From Blastobasis lacticolella (Eukaryota > Arthropoda > Insecta > Lepidoptera > Blastobasidae), in assembly GCA_905147135.1 (NCBI GenBank), contig LR990044.1:17860122-17924121 (forward strand): a stretch of 64,000 nt of DNA, read 5' to 3'. The position numbers and the translations under genes are program-made. This document shows, piece by piece, positions 24,523 through 37,162 of this stretch (positions are counted from its first letter, which is position 1; each line of letters begins with the position of its first letter). The notes beneath the pieces are model-generated. The model was not told where the DNA came from. It searched no databases and was given only the letters and a program-made list of their open reading frames with translations.

Positions 24523-24842
24523 TGGCGTTAATGTCCCGGTTGTGTTCTCGTAACTTGGGCCTGGCATTGACAAATGATTCAGGATTTGGCTTGTAATTAC
24601 AGTGGAGCGACTGCCATCTGACCTCCGTGACCCTGTTAACAGGGGAACTGGAAATCCGGTCAAGATTTTATTTTATAGTTACACATTCAGTCGCTTGAAT
24701 GTCCCTCACCGTAAGAGCATCGGTTAGTGTTCAACTACTTAATTACATAACTCAGAAAACAGTTATTGGTATATGGCGGCATTGGAGTTCATACCTCGGG
24801 GTATGGGTCGGACCCCTTTTAACCATTAGGACACCGACTCAC
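24523..24842 (-). repeat. SINE family B, full length
   Basis: Minus-strand copy. The 3' end at left is 'acattaacgccaagat' (read on minus). The middle has 'gtcacggaggtcagatggca' and the 'gtgagggacattcaagcgac'-type junction. At right is a degenerate tRNA-like head. A few short rearrangements separate it from 4472-4779. Confidence 0.75.
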
Positions 24843-24917
24843 CACCGACAATCTACTATTGTATATGTATCTTAAAAATAATGCAGATGTATGTATCATA
24901 TAAGCACTTTATATCAA

Positions 24918-25005
24918 CAGCCCAGAGCAATCCACTGCTGGATTTAAGCCTCCACCATTTGCAATGCATCTCTCTCCACGCTTGGCTGACGAGTTGCAGA
25001 TCGCA
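24918..25005 (-). repeat. Family A fragment
   Basis: Minus-strand 3' portion only: 'ccactgctggatttaagcc', then 'ctctccacgcttggctgacg' and 'gcagatcgcagttta'. It is diverged. Confidence 0.55.
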
Positions 25006-26224
25006 GTTTAAACAAAAATAATCTGTCACCTAAAGTCGTGAAAACATACAAATATAGTTTTACCACAGATTTTATACTGTGATTGATATCGAAAATAAAT
25101 TAAATATACTAATATACTTAGGCAAAACTTTCATTTTAATTGAGTAATTGACAAGCTTTCGTCCATCTGAAATTAACACATTGACGATCATAAATAACAC
25201 TGTCAGTTGATAACGGTTATTCATTTAAACTCTAAATTCAAATTTGACAATTTACGACAAGATCTATAACATTTTACTAGCGTAACATTATCAAGATACC
25301 TGAACGTGGAGTATCTAACCTATTGAAATTCTTTCGCAAATACCGTTTCTAGTTTAAAAGAATATAATTTGCATAGTTTAAAATGCTATAGACAAATACA
25401 CCATTCCACCCAGTGACGTAAATTTTAGGCTTGCGTAGGAAACTCTTATCAGGCATGCAAACAAAGGAAATGTATCGAGAAATGAGTGCTCATATTATCG
25501 CTAAGGTGATATGGGTGCGTTGAACCTGTGTTTATTCTAATTTATTTCAATTTAACCTAATAGGAAACAAGAGGCCACAGCCCACCAGGATAGGACAGCG
25601 AAAATGAGACTATGAAAAATACAGTTCTGATAAAAACATTGAAACTACTTACCTATCCTAGGTATGTACTTTTACTTTTTTATTTATTAAGATATCACTT
25701 TTAATACAATGCGATACAATGTGTATTATATTATATACATAGGTATCTAATAGATCTTACTTTAATAGCGATTTACAATTTACCAAGCTTGCAGTGTGAA
25801 AATTATTATACTACACCTAAGTATCACTTAAGCAATTACAAAGTAACAGCCACATAGCTTTCTCTGAGAAACTAACAAGCGGTGTCATTCAATGCGTAGG
25901 TTATATTGGTTATAGTTATTGCAGTCATAACAGATTATACCGAGAAAGCTAGACGTTCGTCCTGTATAGGCACAATCAATATAAGTACAACTCTGTACAA
26001 CTAGTGTCAAATAAGAAGATACTTGGGGGGTCACGTGGTTCGACTTGCTTAGTAGGTGATTATCTGCGCGAAATCCCCTCTACTGCCATTTGACAAGTCT
26101 CTTCTTTCATGACGCGGATTTATACCTAGGTTTGAATAAGCTAAAGCACCGTATTTATCGAAGAACTGACAAACATACGGTAAGTATATGATAGTGTGTA
26201 GGTATTAGGAGTAGCGCACACTAA
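25006..26224. other. No gene recognised
   Basis: AT-rich sequence with no supported feature. Confidence 0.35.
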
Positions 26225-26420
26225 GGTTGTGGAATGGACTACCCAGAGAGGTTTTCCCTGGAGAGTACAACATGGAGTTCTTCAAGAAAGGCGTGAAAAG
26301 GTTTTTACGGGGTCAACAACGCGTGGGTTATGCCCTGGTATTGCAAACGTACATAAGCTGCGGTGACTGCTTACCTTCACGCAGGCCGTAAGCTTGTTTG
26401 CCACCTTAGTGGTATAAAGA
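26225..26420 (+). pseudogene. LINE 3' end (Jockey/CR1-type C-terminal tail)
   Basis: The translated plus strand gives LWNGLPREVFPGEYNMEFF, then KKGVKRFLRGQQR, then a SCGDCLPSR block and the untranslated-like 'ttgccaccttagtggtataa' end. This order matches the extreme C-terminus and 3' end of insect Jockey/CR1-type LINEs. A second copy is at 29700-29880. The copy is 5'-truncated and dead. Confidence 0.65.
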
Positions 26421-26537
26421 AAAAGTGTAAGCTATTCGCCAAATTAAGAGTTGGTTTAATTCGCCGGTGAGCGCAGGGCTGGCTCATTACTCGGCCAACG
26501 AATAACGATTGCCATCCAGCGGGGGAATGCAGGGGCA

Positions 26538-26550
26538 CCCCCCCCCCCCC
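26538..26550 (+). repeat. 13-base C run
   Basis: A homopolymer of 13 C residues. Its true length is uncertain in any assembly. Confidence 0.8.
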
Positions 26551-26624
26551 TCCAGTGGCAGCGATTTAGGTGATATTTGTACGTATAGATTTTTAGATTA
26601 GGGTTTTAGGATAATTTAATTTTA

Positions 26625-26715
26625 GTTAGTTATGTGCTCCTTCACGTCCTTCCAATATTCAAATCTTGGCCTTCCTCTTCTTCTCTTTCCCTCAACTTTG
26701 CGTTCTATTATCGCC
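26625..26715 (-). pseudogene. RTE-type LINE C-terminal scrap
   Basis: The minus-strand frame reads ERKVEGKRRRGRPRFEYW followed by KDVKEHI. The GKR.RGRP..YW motif is typical of the region after the reverse transcriptase in RTE-like LINEs. Nothing else of the element remains. Confidence 0.5.
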
Positions 26716-27796
26716 ACGGAAAGAAAAAGTGAGCGCCGGTTATATGGAGATGTAGAGGTTGGCAGACAGGAGACAGTAGTGGCGATTGCTCCACCGACAA
26801 GAGTCATACTCTCAAATATATGATGATGAGTTATGTTTTCGTGTTTGTTTTTGAATAATAAAAAATAGTATCTCTGGATTGTAGGGATATTAGGTACCAA
26901 AATTAGGACGGCTTCCACGAGATGGGCGGACGACGTTATAAAGGTCGTTGGGTGCCAATGTTCGCAAGAGGCACAACAAAGTCCATAAGTGTGGACGACT
27001 GTATTCCGAATATTGCGCGCCTTCTCGTAAGTTCATATCTAACATTCAATCAACAACAAAATCCGTTCGTTACGTAAACCTACAGCGATAAAAACATCAA
27101 AATAAAATAAATACAACATTAAAATGTCAACTTTCCCTCGTTAAAATTCTTGTTAATGTTTATTTCTCTCTCCCATCGGTTGTTTTCTACGTAAAACAAT
27201 GGTTTGCAACGACAATAGCGTGGAGTGATACAACTAAAAGTGAAACTACGTATGTTTAAAGGATACTGTTCCGAAGTTACGCAAAAGTACTGGCAGTGAG
27301 TGGTTAATTAGAGGATCCACAACGCAACTTAAACACTTGTGGTTATATTATTAACTATGTAGGTTATATTATTATCTATTGGTACATAGAGCAACAGGCT
27401 TGTAAAAATATTTTATTAATTACTCTATAAAGTGAAAATTAAAAGAACCTAAATTCAATATATTAAGATTAATGTTTATATAGTCGGCCATGTCTAAAAT
27501 ATACTGTCTTTTGCCATTGACTCGCTAAGATGAAGAATGTTTATACGCCTAAGTAAAAATATATTGAACCAAACAATCTGGCTGTCAATTTGGCATATAA
27601 ATATATATTTAGGTACTGAGTATTATAATGTAAGAACATTAATAAGAAGTAGATTTACTAGGAAGCTAAACAGATTTCCTCAAATTAGAACAAACTTGAT
27701 CTGAGCAGAGTTTACTTAGATATGTATGTATTATTCATTGACGAATCATCAAAAATAGTATAAGGACTTCTACATATCAATAGACCGCAATATTAC
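26716..27796. other. No gene recognised
   Basis: AT-rich sequence, no supported feature. Confidence 0.35.
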
Positions 27797-27850
27797 AGTC
27801 CACTGCTGGACTTAAGCCAATGAGGACAGCGCCTAAGTCGAAAGGATTTA
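27797..27850 (-). repeat. Family A fragment
   Basis: Minus-strand terminal block 'acagtccactgctggactta' only, followed by diverged sequence. Confidence 0.45.
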
Positions 27851-28804
27851 TGCTAAAATCTACTCTACTAGATACCACAGTGTCCAAATAATAAACACAA
27901 ATGTAATTTCCATAAAATATCGTTTAGTGCATCCTAATTAACTTATAACTTTGCCAGTTTTTGGATAGAACACCCTGAACACCTCTATAACGTGGGTGGG
28001 TACCCAATGTAACCAGCACCGTCTGCATATCCATCAGGAAGGCAGTGAGATGGAAACCGTCGCCAGTGGAGCTGACGAACTATCGCACCAAATTATCCCA
28101 CACTTTGATCTCGCCGAGACACTATCAACATGAAAGGCTCTACGCTCATTGAAGACAATTCGTTTGGACACTTACTTGAATTTGATCGGCTGTGTGTGAT
28201 TGATCGCTGTATATTGCGGCTTAGGATCGGTTAGGAAGTAATTGAGATGGTAGAACGATGCTATGTGTCGATGCCAACGCTGGTGTACCAATAAATATCG
28301 AAAAGTACCTTACGTATGAAGTGTACCTTAATTTTCAAATTTAATTGTAAAGTTGAGCAACGTCTTCCGCATTGGACTGATAGGGCGCTGGTCAACAGAT
28401 TAGGGCCCCGCAACAGCATTTTATTTCTAAAGCAGGTAAATTATTAATATATTGTTTTACCGACGTAAAGATACCAGAAATTCTGACTGAGTTAGGTCTC
28501 TCCTTCCCTCCGATATTTGGACACTACAGCTAGGTACTCTTGAAAATTCAATCCGTGGTCGAAACTTGTTAAATAGGTGTTGCTTTCTGCTCTTTGTCCC
28601 AAAGTTTAATATTTTATTTATGAATAATGATGATAATATGATAATATCCAGCACTTGGACAACTATGGATCTCATCTTATTAGTATAGGTACCTACATAC
28701 TCAGACGCAATAACCATCCATTCCATAACCAAGTCAAGTCACTATCAAAAGAAGCTGACGCAAGGAAACCTCAGCAGAGACTATGGTAATAATAATAACG
28801 TCCA
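27851..28804. other. No gene recognised
   Basis: Nothing supported. Confidence 0.35.
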
Positions 28805-28812
28805 GAAACAGG

Positions 28813-28930
28813 CACGTGCGTCAATCAATGCGTGAGCAGCACGTGCACTTGTGGGGGTGCAAATCTCACGTGACGACAGCCTGCACTGAGACTGCAGCAG
28901 CTTAGGTGTTATTACTGTGGGGGTGTGGGT
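28813..28930. promoter_or_regulatory. Candidate enhancer: three evenly spaced CACGTG E-boxes
   Basis: CACGTG occurs at 28813-28818, 28840-28845 and 28867-28872, i.e. with starts exactly 27 bp apart. The first two are embedded in the 8-bp palindrome GCACGTGC, the third in TCACGTGA. 'gtgggggtg' occurs at about 28851 and again near 28918. CACGTG is bound by bHLH factors such as CLOCK/CYCLE, Myc/Max and USF. The position, inside the presumed Unc-76 intron, would suit an enhancer. Function is inferred. Confidence 0.4.
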
Positions 28931-29699
28931 TTTTCAAGGTGAAGAAACATGATAATGTTTTAAACCATCGCGGTTATTATCACACATTTTAAAGGTATGT
29001 TCAAGGTTTCATATCATACTCGTATAGGTAGGTCCAGGTACAGATGTCAGAGGTAAATATTGCACATCGGTTAGTGCACACTCAATCATTATGGATGGAC
29101 TACTTTTTGCACGTTACTTCGTCCACGTAAAATTCAGTTATAATGTTCCAGACGTGTTCCGGGAACCATATTGAATTTGGGGTTAAATTATTGCCTATGT
29201 GTTATAATGGGTTATAAGCTATATTTGAAATAAGTCAGTCCGTGCAGTAGTTGATGCTTGAAGGAGTAAGGGATATCCAAACAGCCTTACAAATTTTCGC
29301 CTGTTGAATATTAATAGGAAGTAAATGTATTTGGTATGTACTTGGTAGTACTACCTGATTATAATCATAAATAAGTAGGTAAGTAAAATGCTGAGCGCTC
29401 TATGTCGAAATGGTCTACTTAAGCAGATATTTAGGTACCTACTACCTCTGATCACCGTCGCTAGCCGCACTTATCGATAAAACTTGCATCTACTAAGCCG
29501 ATCGTAAAATATAACATTTCATAAAATGAACGACCATTCAAACTTAAGTACAGTGCAACGTGGTACGGTGCCATTTATTTTAATATTACAAATATGAAAG
29601 TGACTGTTCGGTTGTTATTTACACGTTGTATATTAATACATTCAAGTAGAAAAGATGAACAGGAAATAAGAATCCTAGACACCTTATAGAGATCTGGAC
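28931..29699. other. No gene recognised
   Basis: AT-rich sequence, nothing supported. Confidence 0.35.
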
Positions 29700-29880
29700 A
29701 GGTTTATTTCCCTGGAGAGTACAACAGGGAGTTCTTCAAGAAAGGGGTAAAATGGTTTTACGGGGTCGGCAATATGAGAGTGATGCCTCTGGTATTGCAA
29801 ACGTCTTACAAAGGCTGCGGTGACTGCTTATCATCAGGCGGGCCGTTAGCTTGTTTGCCACCTTAGTTGTATAAAATTCT
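29700..29880 (+). pseudogene. LINE 3' end, second copy
   Basis: Nearly parallel to 26225-26420: 'ccctggagagtacaacaggg', 'agttcttcaagaaaggggta', then 'ggtgactgctta' and 'gtttgccaccttagttgta'. It encodes the same C-terminal tail with frameshifts. Both copies are truncated at a similar 5' point. Confidence 0.65.
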
Positions 29881-32800
29881 GTGTCTAGAAACCACGATAA
29901 CGCATCAACGATATTCATTTCGTATTCATTATTAACATTGATTGCGCTCTGACTACTCAGTCGCCGCTCTGCGCTCAGCTGCGAACAATATCATATTGAT
30001 AAACATTTATAATCGCAACGAACGTAACAATAACATCACAGTGGTCTATTACGAAATACAATTCTTCTATTTCCCATAGCTGACGAGCGAGTTAAATAAT
30101 ATTATAAGCCTAAAACATGTTTAGAAACAATTGATTTGTTGCTGCAATATTTTATAGTCATTAATTAAACATTTACTTTATACTTTATTAGTCTTACCTG
30201 CGGTTTTTACGAGCGAGCAGTTCGGATCTTGATTTTTCCTCTAAACATACGAATTTTTCCTCTTAAATACTCGTATGTCCGAAGCTGCCTGAAACTGTAA
30301 ATACTAATTTCTATTTTTCTGAGGACAAAAGTAGACACTCGCCCACTCAATAGAAGGGGGTTGTCTGGGTGCGCTAAATTAATTATGTACCTATTAGTAC
30401 TTAATTTATATTAAAGGATTTTTCGAAATCTATTTTTTTATTTACTAGCATTTGCCCACTACATATCTCACCTGGTGATAAGTGACGATGCGGCCGAGGA
30501 TGGAGCATGCCTGTCTGATCAGGGAACACACTCGCAGGCAACGTGTTACATTCCTTAGCCGTATGCATTATATAGGTTGAACCTAAACGTGCTCGGCGAC
30601 TTTTGGCAAGTTTCCGACACTCTTATATCCTACTATAACTTATTACCTACCGTATGCTTAGTTTCCTATAGATAATTAATAATGACATTGAACAGTGATA
30701 TTTTATAATGATTATTTAAGACTAATTTTATATTGTTAAATGTATACGAAATTATTTAAATTCTAAATTGTAATTACCAACTCCAAATTTGTATGCCGAT
30801 GGCAGGTCACAGAGGACCCATCTACTAAAATTTTAACAACTGCATAACCTGTGTACCACGAATAAATAAATGAATTGAATTGAATTGATGAATATCAAAC
30901 TACATTCATAATTATCTGTTTCAAAATATTACTAAAATTCATTATTTTCATCAATCACAGGCCATGAAAATATGATGCGCGAAGAAACACACCCAGAAAC
31001 TACTACCCAGTTTCTACAGGGAATGACCGGGTCCGCTGGCTGTGGGACTTATACAATGCATACACAGTAAGTACTTATACGTGTATAGGCATTTGTATGG
31101 GTAATACCAGGATTCGCCGACGAAACCGGTCTGGAGACTCCGGTTTGGAGGAGAGCTTTCTTCGCCCTGTTCTTAAGTGAACCCTTCGATATAATCTCTG
31201 GCTTGCGGTCCATTGACTTAATTTATTGTGCTGGACTACACAATGTTTCGATGAAGTTCTGTAACATTGTAGAAGCTCAACAGTGTTGCATGAGTTGCAT
31301 CGTAAGTGTTAGGTAAATCAGGCTTTTGGTATGCTTTCTAAATCCTTATTTTATTGCAGTACCCTAGTACCTATGGCTTCCGTCTCCAATCAATTTATTG
31401 CTCACATATATTTCTCATCACGATTACAACATTTAATCGGCTTATGTAAAAGCGTTATGACCTTTATTAACTCATTAAAGTACTTTATGTGAATTTACTT
31501 GCAGGGCAAGTCGATTTCGTAATTTTATCTCGTAATATTTTGTTAGCCTCGTTAAACTGGTACTTAATCCCTTCGTGAACTGATAGGAAAATGTTAAGTA
31601 ATTCGTCAATATTGAGTTCATTAAGAATTATAGAAATACCGACAGAGTACTTGGTAAACGTTGTGCTAAAAGTGTAAATATATCTACGTAGATCAATATA
31701 AGAAGTTGCAATAGAGTACAAAAAAATATTATCTAATAACATGTAGCAATAAACAATAAACATGCAATCAAAAATATTCACAAAAATCATAAAATAATAA
31801 TTTAAATTTAATGTTACGTTTAGTATATTTTATGTTCTTTTCTCTTCCTTTTTGTTGCACCGCCTTGTAATTTTTGTTGATTGCTCTCTGGTTGACTGGT
31901 AGAAAAAGCTTACGTAGCTTTAAGTACGCATCTGTACATTACAGTACATGAAGTTTTAAATAAATAAATAAAAACACTATTCTAAAGATGAAAAAGTAAG
32001 TACAAATAAACAAAACCCAAAAACACTGATACAGGCAATATCCTTATAATCCACCACCAAGATTATCGTCTGAACAGGAATTCCTGAACTAATTGACATC
32101 GGTGACGGTCCTCTCTTGAATACCGGTCTATTTCGGTGGAAACACGATTAGCAATGCCACTTATAGAAGTCCCCACTGCGTACCGGTGCCGGCTAGTGCG
32201 TAACTGTTCATCGTTGCTTATAAGGTATCCTTTTAAGACGAGTTCAAGCTAGATAAAGATTTCCGACCACATACACAAGAGAGAGAAAGATAATGACGAA
32301 AATATGGAGTTAGAAAGCCAATTTTATGCCTGCAAACCATAACGTCCTTTAGAAATTGCTTCAGTTCAAGTTGCTTCGGGAGCGACGAGCACCGCTTGCG
32401 TGACCGCTCACGTATTCACAGGATAAATGGACGCGAGATAAAGCGAAGTACCCATACCAAGTGAAGTAACGTCTTACGTGGTCATAAATCTCTGAGGCGT
32501 ATGCTTTTTGTCTTTTACGCAGTGGGAATTCTTTATGGGCATGCGTGGAGAGGAGATGAAAGGGGCGGCGAGGCGGGGGTCGCGGTATACAAAGGCCCGG
32601 ATGGGACGTCGCGTCCCGTCCTTGAAAGGAGGTTGTTTTGGCAAGGTTACGAGAGTTTTGACGGGACGATGTTTGGATAGACCGCAGACGCTAAAGCCAA
32701 TGTTTTCGTAGGTTCAGTTAGGTTGGACGTGGCCCGCTGCGCAATTTCGGTAAGGTGTTTGGGTTTGCGTGTATTTTTAGCAGCGTTATACGCGGGTTTT

Positions 32801-33119
32801 AGGTAAGTCGAGAAATTGGTTATAACCAAATGGTTTGCGGTTTGATGATTGCAACGTTCAAACAAAAGGGCGAGCTAACTTGCAAGAAACTGTTACTCAT
32901 TTCAATTTAACAAGCATGAGTTACAGTTTTAGTCACGCTTGGAGTCATGCATGTAATCCCAGAGGGATGACATGAACCGAGCGAAAATAGCAGAGGTGTG
33001 TATTTCGTAAACAGCTTGTTAATTGGGATGATAGCATTGGTGCAATGTAAACGATAGTAAATGGAAAAAACTGCTGCAGTTTAGAAAGTCGTCAGAATAT
33101 TCGCAAAGCAATTTCATCA
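29881..33119. other. No gene recognised
   Basis: Mostly AT-rich. About 30440-30620 looks repeat-derived but unassigned. A 101-codon AT-rich minus frame at 31485-31790 lacks any recognisable domain. About 32540-32720 is GC-richer, without a supported frame. Confidence 0.35.
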
Positions 33120-33330
33120 TCATCATCTCAACCGCAGGACTGCTGAACATAGGGCTCCCCCACGTCTTCCACACCGAACGACTTTGTGGCTTTTGTATCT
33201 TTCGACTCCCAATTACCTTCACGATGTCTTTAGTCCATCTCGTGGCGGCCGCCTCGCGCTACGATGGCCGGTCCGTGGTCGCCACTCCAAAATCTTCCGC
33301 CCCATTGGTCATCGGTTCTGAGAGCTACGA
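33120..33330 (-). pseudogene. LINE endonuclease/reverse-transcriptase C-terminal fragment
   Basis: Minus-strand reading gives a 'RWTKDIVKVIGSRKIQK' stretch, then SRSVWKTWGSP, then a run of Met codons from ATGATGATG. This parallels the C-terminus of a common insect LINE (RWTDDLVKVAGSRW....RS.WR..GEAY, then an ATGATG tail). Upstream, a 'PS.REAAAT' block fits with a frameshift. It is dead. Confidence 0.55.
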
Positions 33331-34994
33331 GGCCTACCCATTACCACTTCAGTTTTGCGCACAGTAAGTTTAAAGAGTTCTATTACGCGGCTACCTAAAA
33401 TAATTTGTCCTACCACGAAGTTCCATGAACGTTTACCTAGAATTCGTATTTTCAGGCAACCTACATAAAGTTCAAAGGACTTACGGCACGCGATACTCAA
33501 AATTAGATATTAATCTCCACACGAAAAGGTTAGAAATACAAACAAAAGTTTGGAGAGGATTTTTATTTTATGGTCTTTTACGCAAAATCGTTAAAAAAAA
33601 TATTATTCTTGATATGTACCATACCATAATATTTAATGTACCTGGTTCTTAAGGGATCACAAAACCGAAATTTAATCGAGCTAAACTCGTAGCGGAAGCA
33701 TGTAAGTAAGTACATATCTTTGTTTTTAATATTGGATAGTCAAGGTACTTGACTGCCATCTGACCACAACCGACGGTAAGCATAGTAGTCTATATGTAGT
33801 CTATGACGGACCATATCTGCATATAGAAAAGTGGTATGGCCACAGAAATCTACCTAAATAATATAGAGAAATAATTAGAATTATTAAAACTAAAAACAAA
33901 ATTAACCCTAGATTTCTGTAGGTTATGGCATTAGATTGAAGATGCGTTGAAACGTTCGTCGGATTGACGATGACATTGCTATTCGTAAACTTTAATGACA
34001 AAACCGAGATAATGTCCACCTAGTTGTGATTCTATCGTTACCCTTGATGAGCGGTACATAAAGCTACGGGTTGAATGAGACGTTACAATACAATATGTAA
34101 TTCTGGACCCGTTGCAGAGCTATAAGATAACGGTTGATAGAGAGTTGTACAAAACAATAACCCACATAACATGTGGCTCGGATGGCTCGGACCATCAACA
34201 TCAATCATAGACCACAAAGACAAGGCAATGCGAAATGACAAATGGTGCTCTTAAATAACATTAATGGATTAATGGAGTCATAAAGAACATTAATGGATCA
34301 TAGATTGAAGAAAAACTAATGCAATGTGTACCCAGTTGCAATGAAGTAGTTAATGAAAAACTTTGAGAAGAAAGAGAAAATTATTTTAACCAAAAAGAAA
34401 AAATGTATTTCTATTGCCTCGATAACCTTTCTTGCCAATATTTATGTTATAGTTATTTTTATACATATAATTTTTTCTTTATAGACCTTAGTAGACGAAA
34501 GATTTTAGACACCAGTGCGAATGTTAAACCATAATCTTCGAATAACATAACCATATTCGAATATTCTACCGTACCGATCTGACTAGTCTACCGAAGACAG
34601 AGCAAACTGGAGAAGAAAGAGCAGGAAAACGCAACCTGACAGAAGCCGGAATTGACCGCAAGGATGATGTTAATGATAAGAGCTGACTAAAGTGATGTCT
34701 AACTTTTAAGAAGTTACGTACTACATGGCAACCTCTGTGTCCACTTTACTCGAAATGTACACAAACAAACATTAAACTTGACTAAACTTCCTTGACACGC
34801 AAAATCCATTTGTAGATGTAGGCACATTGTGTGACTAATTATGAAGTTGTTCTCGACTTTGAACGAGCGTTGCAGTTCCTATTTTGGGATTTACAGCATC
34901 TGGTACTTTGAGCTGTTTCCTTTGCAGCCCTTTAGCTATTTATCAAGGGCTTTGAATACGACAGCGATAAAACCTGATGGAAAGTGGTAACTGT
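33331..34994. other. No gene recognised
   Basis: AT-rich sequence, nothing supported. Confidence 0.35.
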
Positions 34995-35385
34995 CGCTAA
35001 TGACAATTTTAGATTTCATGTAACATAAATGTAGAACCGCAGATATGTTGTCCCTGTGAGGATCCCTTAGAAGTCTCTGGGAGGTTATACCTCATATCTG
35101 TGATGACGCTGGCTTTCTTATTCTTTAAACCGGAACACAACAAGTCAGGCATTAATTGCGTAGAAATGAATATAATGGAAATAAAATACACCGGCACGGT
35201 GTGCCAACTGGCTCCCGACATACTCTCTAGGTCCCCAGCGAAAGATTTTGATCGATAGGGTACGGTACTGGTTACGGGGCTTAACGAAACGGTCACCCAT
35301 CCAGTTCCCGGACTCTGCGATGCTTAACCATGGTTATCGGTCTTGCAAGCACGTTGCCACTAAGCCAGTGCCGTCTCGCAAAAAT
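34995..35385 (-). repeat. SINE family C copy with 5S-rRNA-like head
   Basis: On the minus strand the 5' part (about 35270-35385) contains 'ggttaagcatcgcagagtcc' and 'ctggatgggtgaccg'. These resemble the internal A-box and C-box region of 5S rRNA genes (GTTAAGC...; TGGATGGGTGACCG). The body continues with 'ttgtgttccggttt', 'gaaagccagcg' and the terminal 'gcgacagttaccactttcca'. This suggests that family C, or this subfamily, took its RNA polymerase III promoter from 5S RNA. Confidence 0.6.
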
Positions 35386-36496
35386 GGATAAGGCAATAGA
35401 ACCCATTTAGCCGGACACCTCAGGCTTAACAGAATCCCACCACCCCTCATAATGCCAATATCATTTTCGAGTTCAACCGATTTTTCGTAACATATACGCT
35501 ACGATGTTTTCTGGTATGTGGGACGCAAATACATGCATAGTTTACGAGCTCACCTCACCGCCTGCCGGAGCTACGGACAGACAGTGCGTAATCTATTTTA
35601 AATTGATGGAAGGTCAGAGTGAGATGAAACATGTTGTTGCGGATTGTGTTTAATTCTCACACATCGCTTCTGCGAAAACTACGATACAGGAATCGGGTTT
35701 GCTGAGTGTTATTTTAGAAATCAGAGATATATACATGTAAGCACTGTGTAAATATCTGTGGATTCTGTGTGTGTACTTGGTACTTGAATTTAAATTATAT
35801 CTAGAGTCTCGACTTATTTTTTGCACAAACAGATAGTTGAGTCAATAACAAAGATAAGCAGTGCAAATTTCAAAGAAAAGATAACATATTCAGTAAGTTG
35901 GTACCGCATGCAGGCATTACATGATAATGAAACCTAACAGTGCAGAGTATCGCAAAACAAATGACCTGCAGCACAAATACTTGTAAAATATATGTAAGTA
36001 GATGCTTATTGTTAGTTTAGAAATGCGGAAAAAGGAAAGCAAACAAGTGAAGGAAAAATCACGGCCTGTGCACAAAATACGTGCAATATAATGTATAACA
36101 TAATACATGACGTCAAATATATCAAATATCCGTAAATGGAGTCCAAGTGCGCAAGCGCTGGGCGTATCGTGTTAGGGAATTCAAGGAAACAAACGACACA
36201 TGTTGCCTGATGCGTCATAGCATGGGACATAGGCACAGGATAGCTAATTACAAGACCGCCTTAATATTAAGACGTTACTTTGCTATGTAAATTTATACTT
36301 TGACTCACGATGATTATGAGACAGGTTCGTTTGCAACGTATGATGTATGAAATCAATTCGCTGAAGACGTATTTGATGCAGGACAAATTGAAATTCACAC
36401 AGTCATTGATAAAACTATAATTAGTTTCAATTGTTCGTAGGCACGTGACCCATTTTATTTTGATAGATCATAAAGGAAACAGGACAATGTGTGAAG
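35386..36496. other. No gene recognised
   Basis: AT-rich sequence, nothing supported. Confidence 0.35.
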
Positions 36497-36822
36497 CTTC
36501 GGTGGCCGAGTGGGTAAGGAATCCGAAACGTAAGCGAGAGGTACCGGGTTCGAATCCCACTGCGGTTATGTACCAATAGCTCTTTTCTCAGTTATTTACA
36601 TTAGTACATTAGCTGAATGCTAACCGATGCTGTTACAGTGAGCGAAAACATCGTGATGAAACCTGCACATTCGGACGACTGATCCAATCTGGGCAGATTC
36701 CTCTGTGTAGCAGGGTCCACGGCAGATGGCAGGTCCACTGTCCACACCTGACCTGCCAAATCCTAAATCACGGTCAATGCGTACCCCCGGGCCCTCGTTC
36801 CCGAGAGCACAACAATAAACAT
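36497..36822 (+). repeat. SINE family B, full length with intact Pol III boxes
   Basis: The best-preserved family B copy. The tRNA-like head has a perfect A box 'tggccgagtggg' (36503-36514) and B box 'ggttcgaatcc' (36547-36557). Then come 'ttacagtgagcgaaaacatc', a 'gggcagattcc' block and the terminal part 'gagagcacaacaataaac'. The head's ends do not pair as a tRNA acceptor stem, so it is a SINE and not a tRNA gene. Confidence 0.8.
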
Positions 36823-37162
36823 ATTTGAATCTAAAAAAGGACCCTTTCATTGTCCTTCAACCGCGTAGCGCCAAACAAGGTCCTCAATGGTGATAGAATC
36901 GTCAATTTAACGCACCAACAAATCGCGTTCCATTTGACACGGTCGAGTTGTACTATTGTACTAGACGACAGGCTATCAATTAACAAGTGCCTAAGGATTG
37001 TATTCAGTATCACTAAAAGCCAACTAATGGTCGTTGAACTGACTACTCGACCGTGAAATTGGTGCATGCCACGCCTTTGAACGTTATTGACACTGTAATT
37101 GCACGTGATTTAAATATTGCGAATATTTAAGGGCTTCAATGGGCTTATATGTAAGGGCTTGG
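36823..37162. other. No gene recognised
   Basis: Both strands are open for about 70 codons (36831-37067), probably by chance. No family recognised. Confidence 0.35.

Noticed and set aside
26622..26918. A 98-codon protein gene
   Set aside because: Its only recognisable part is the RTE LINE motif GKRRRGRP, so it is a transposon scrap.
36497..36575. A tRNA gene
   Set aside because: The A and B boxes are intact but the acceptor ends do not pair and SINE body sequence follows, so it is a SINE head. The same applies to the heads at 4710, 44053, 55106 and 57117.
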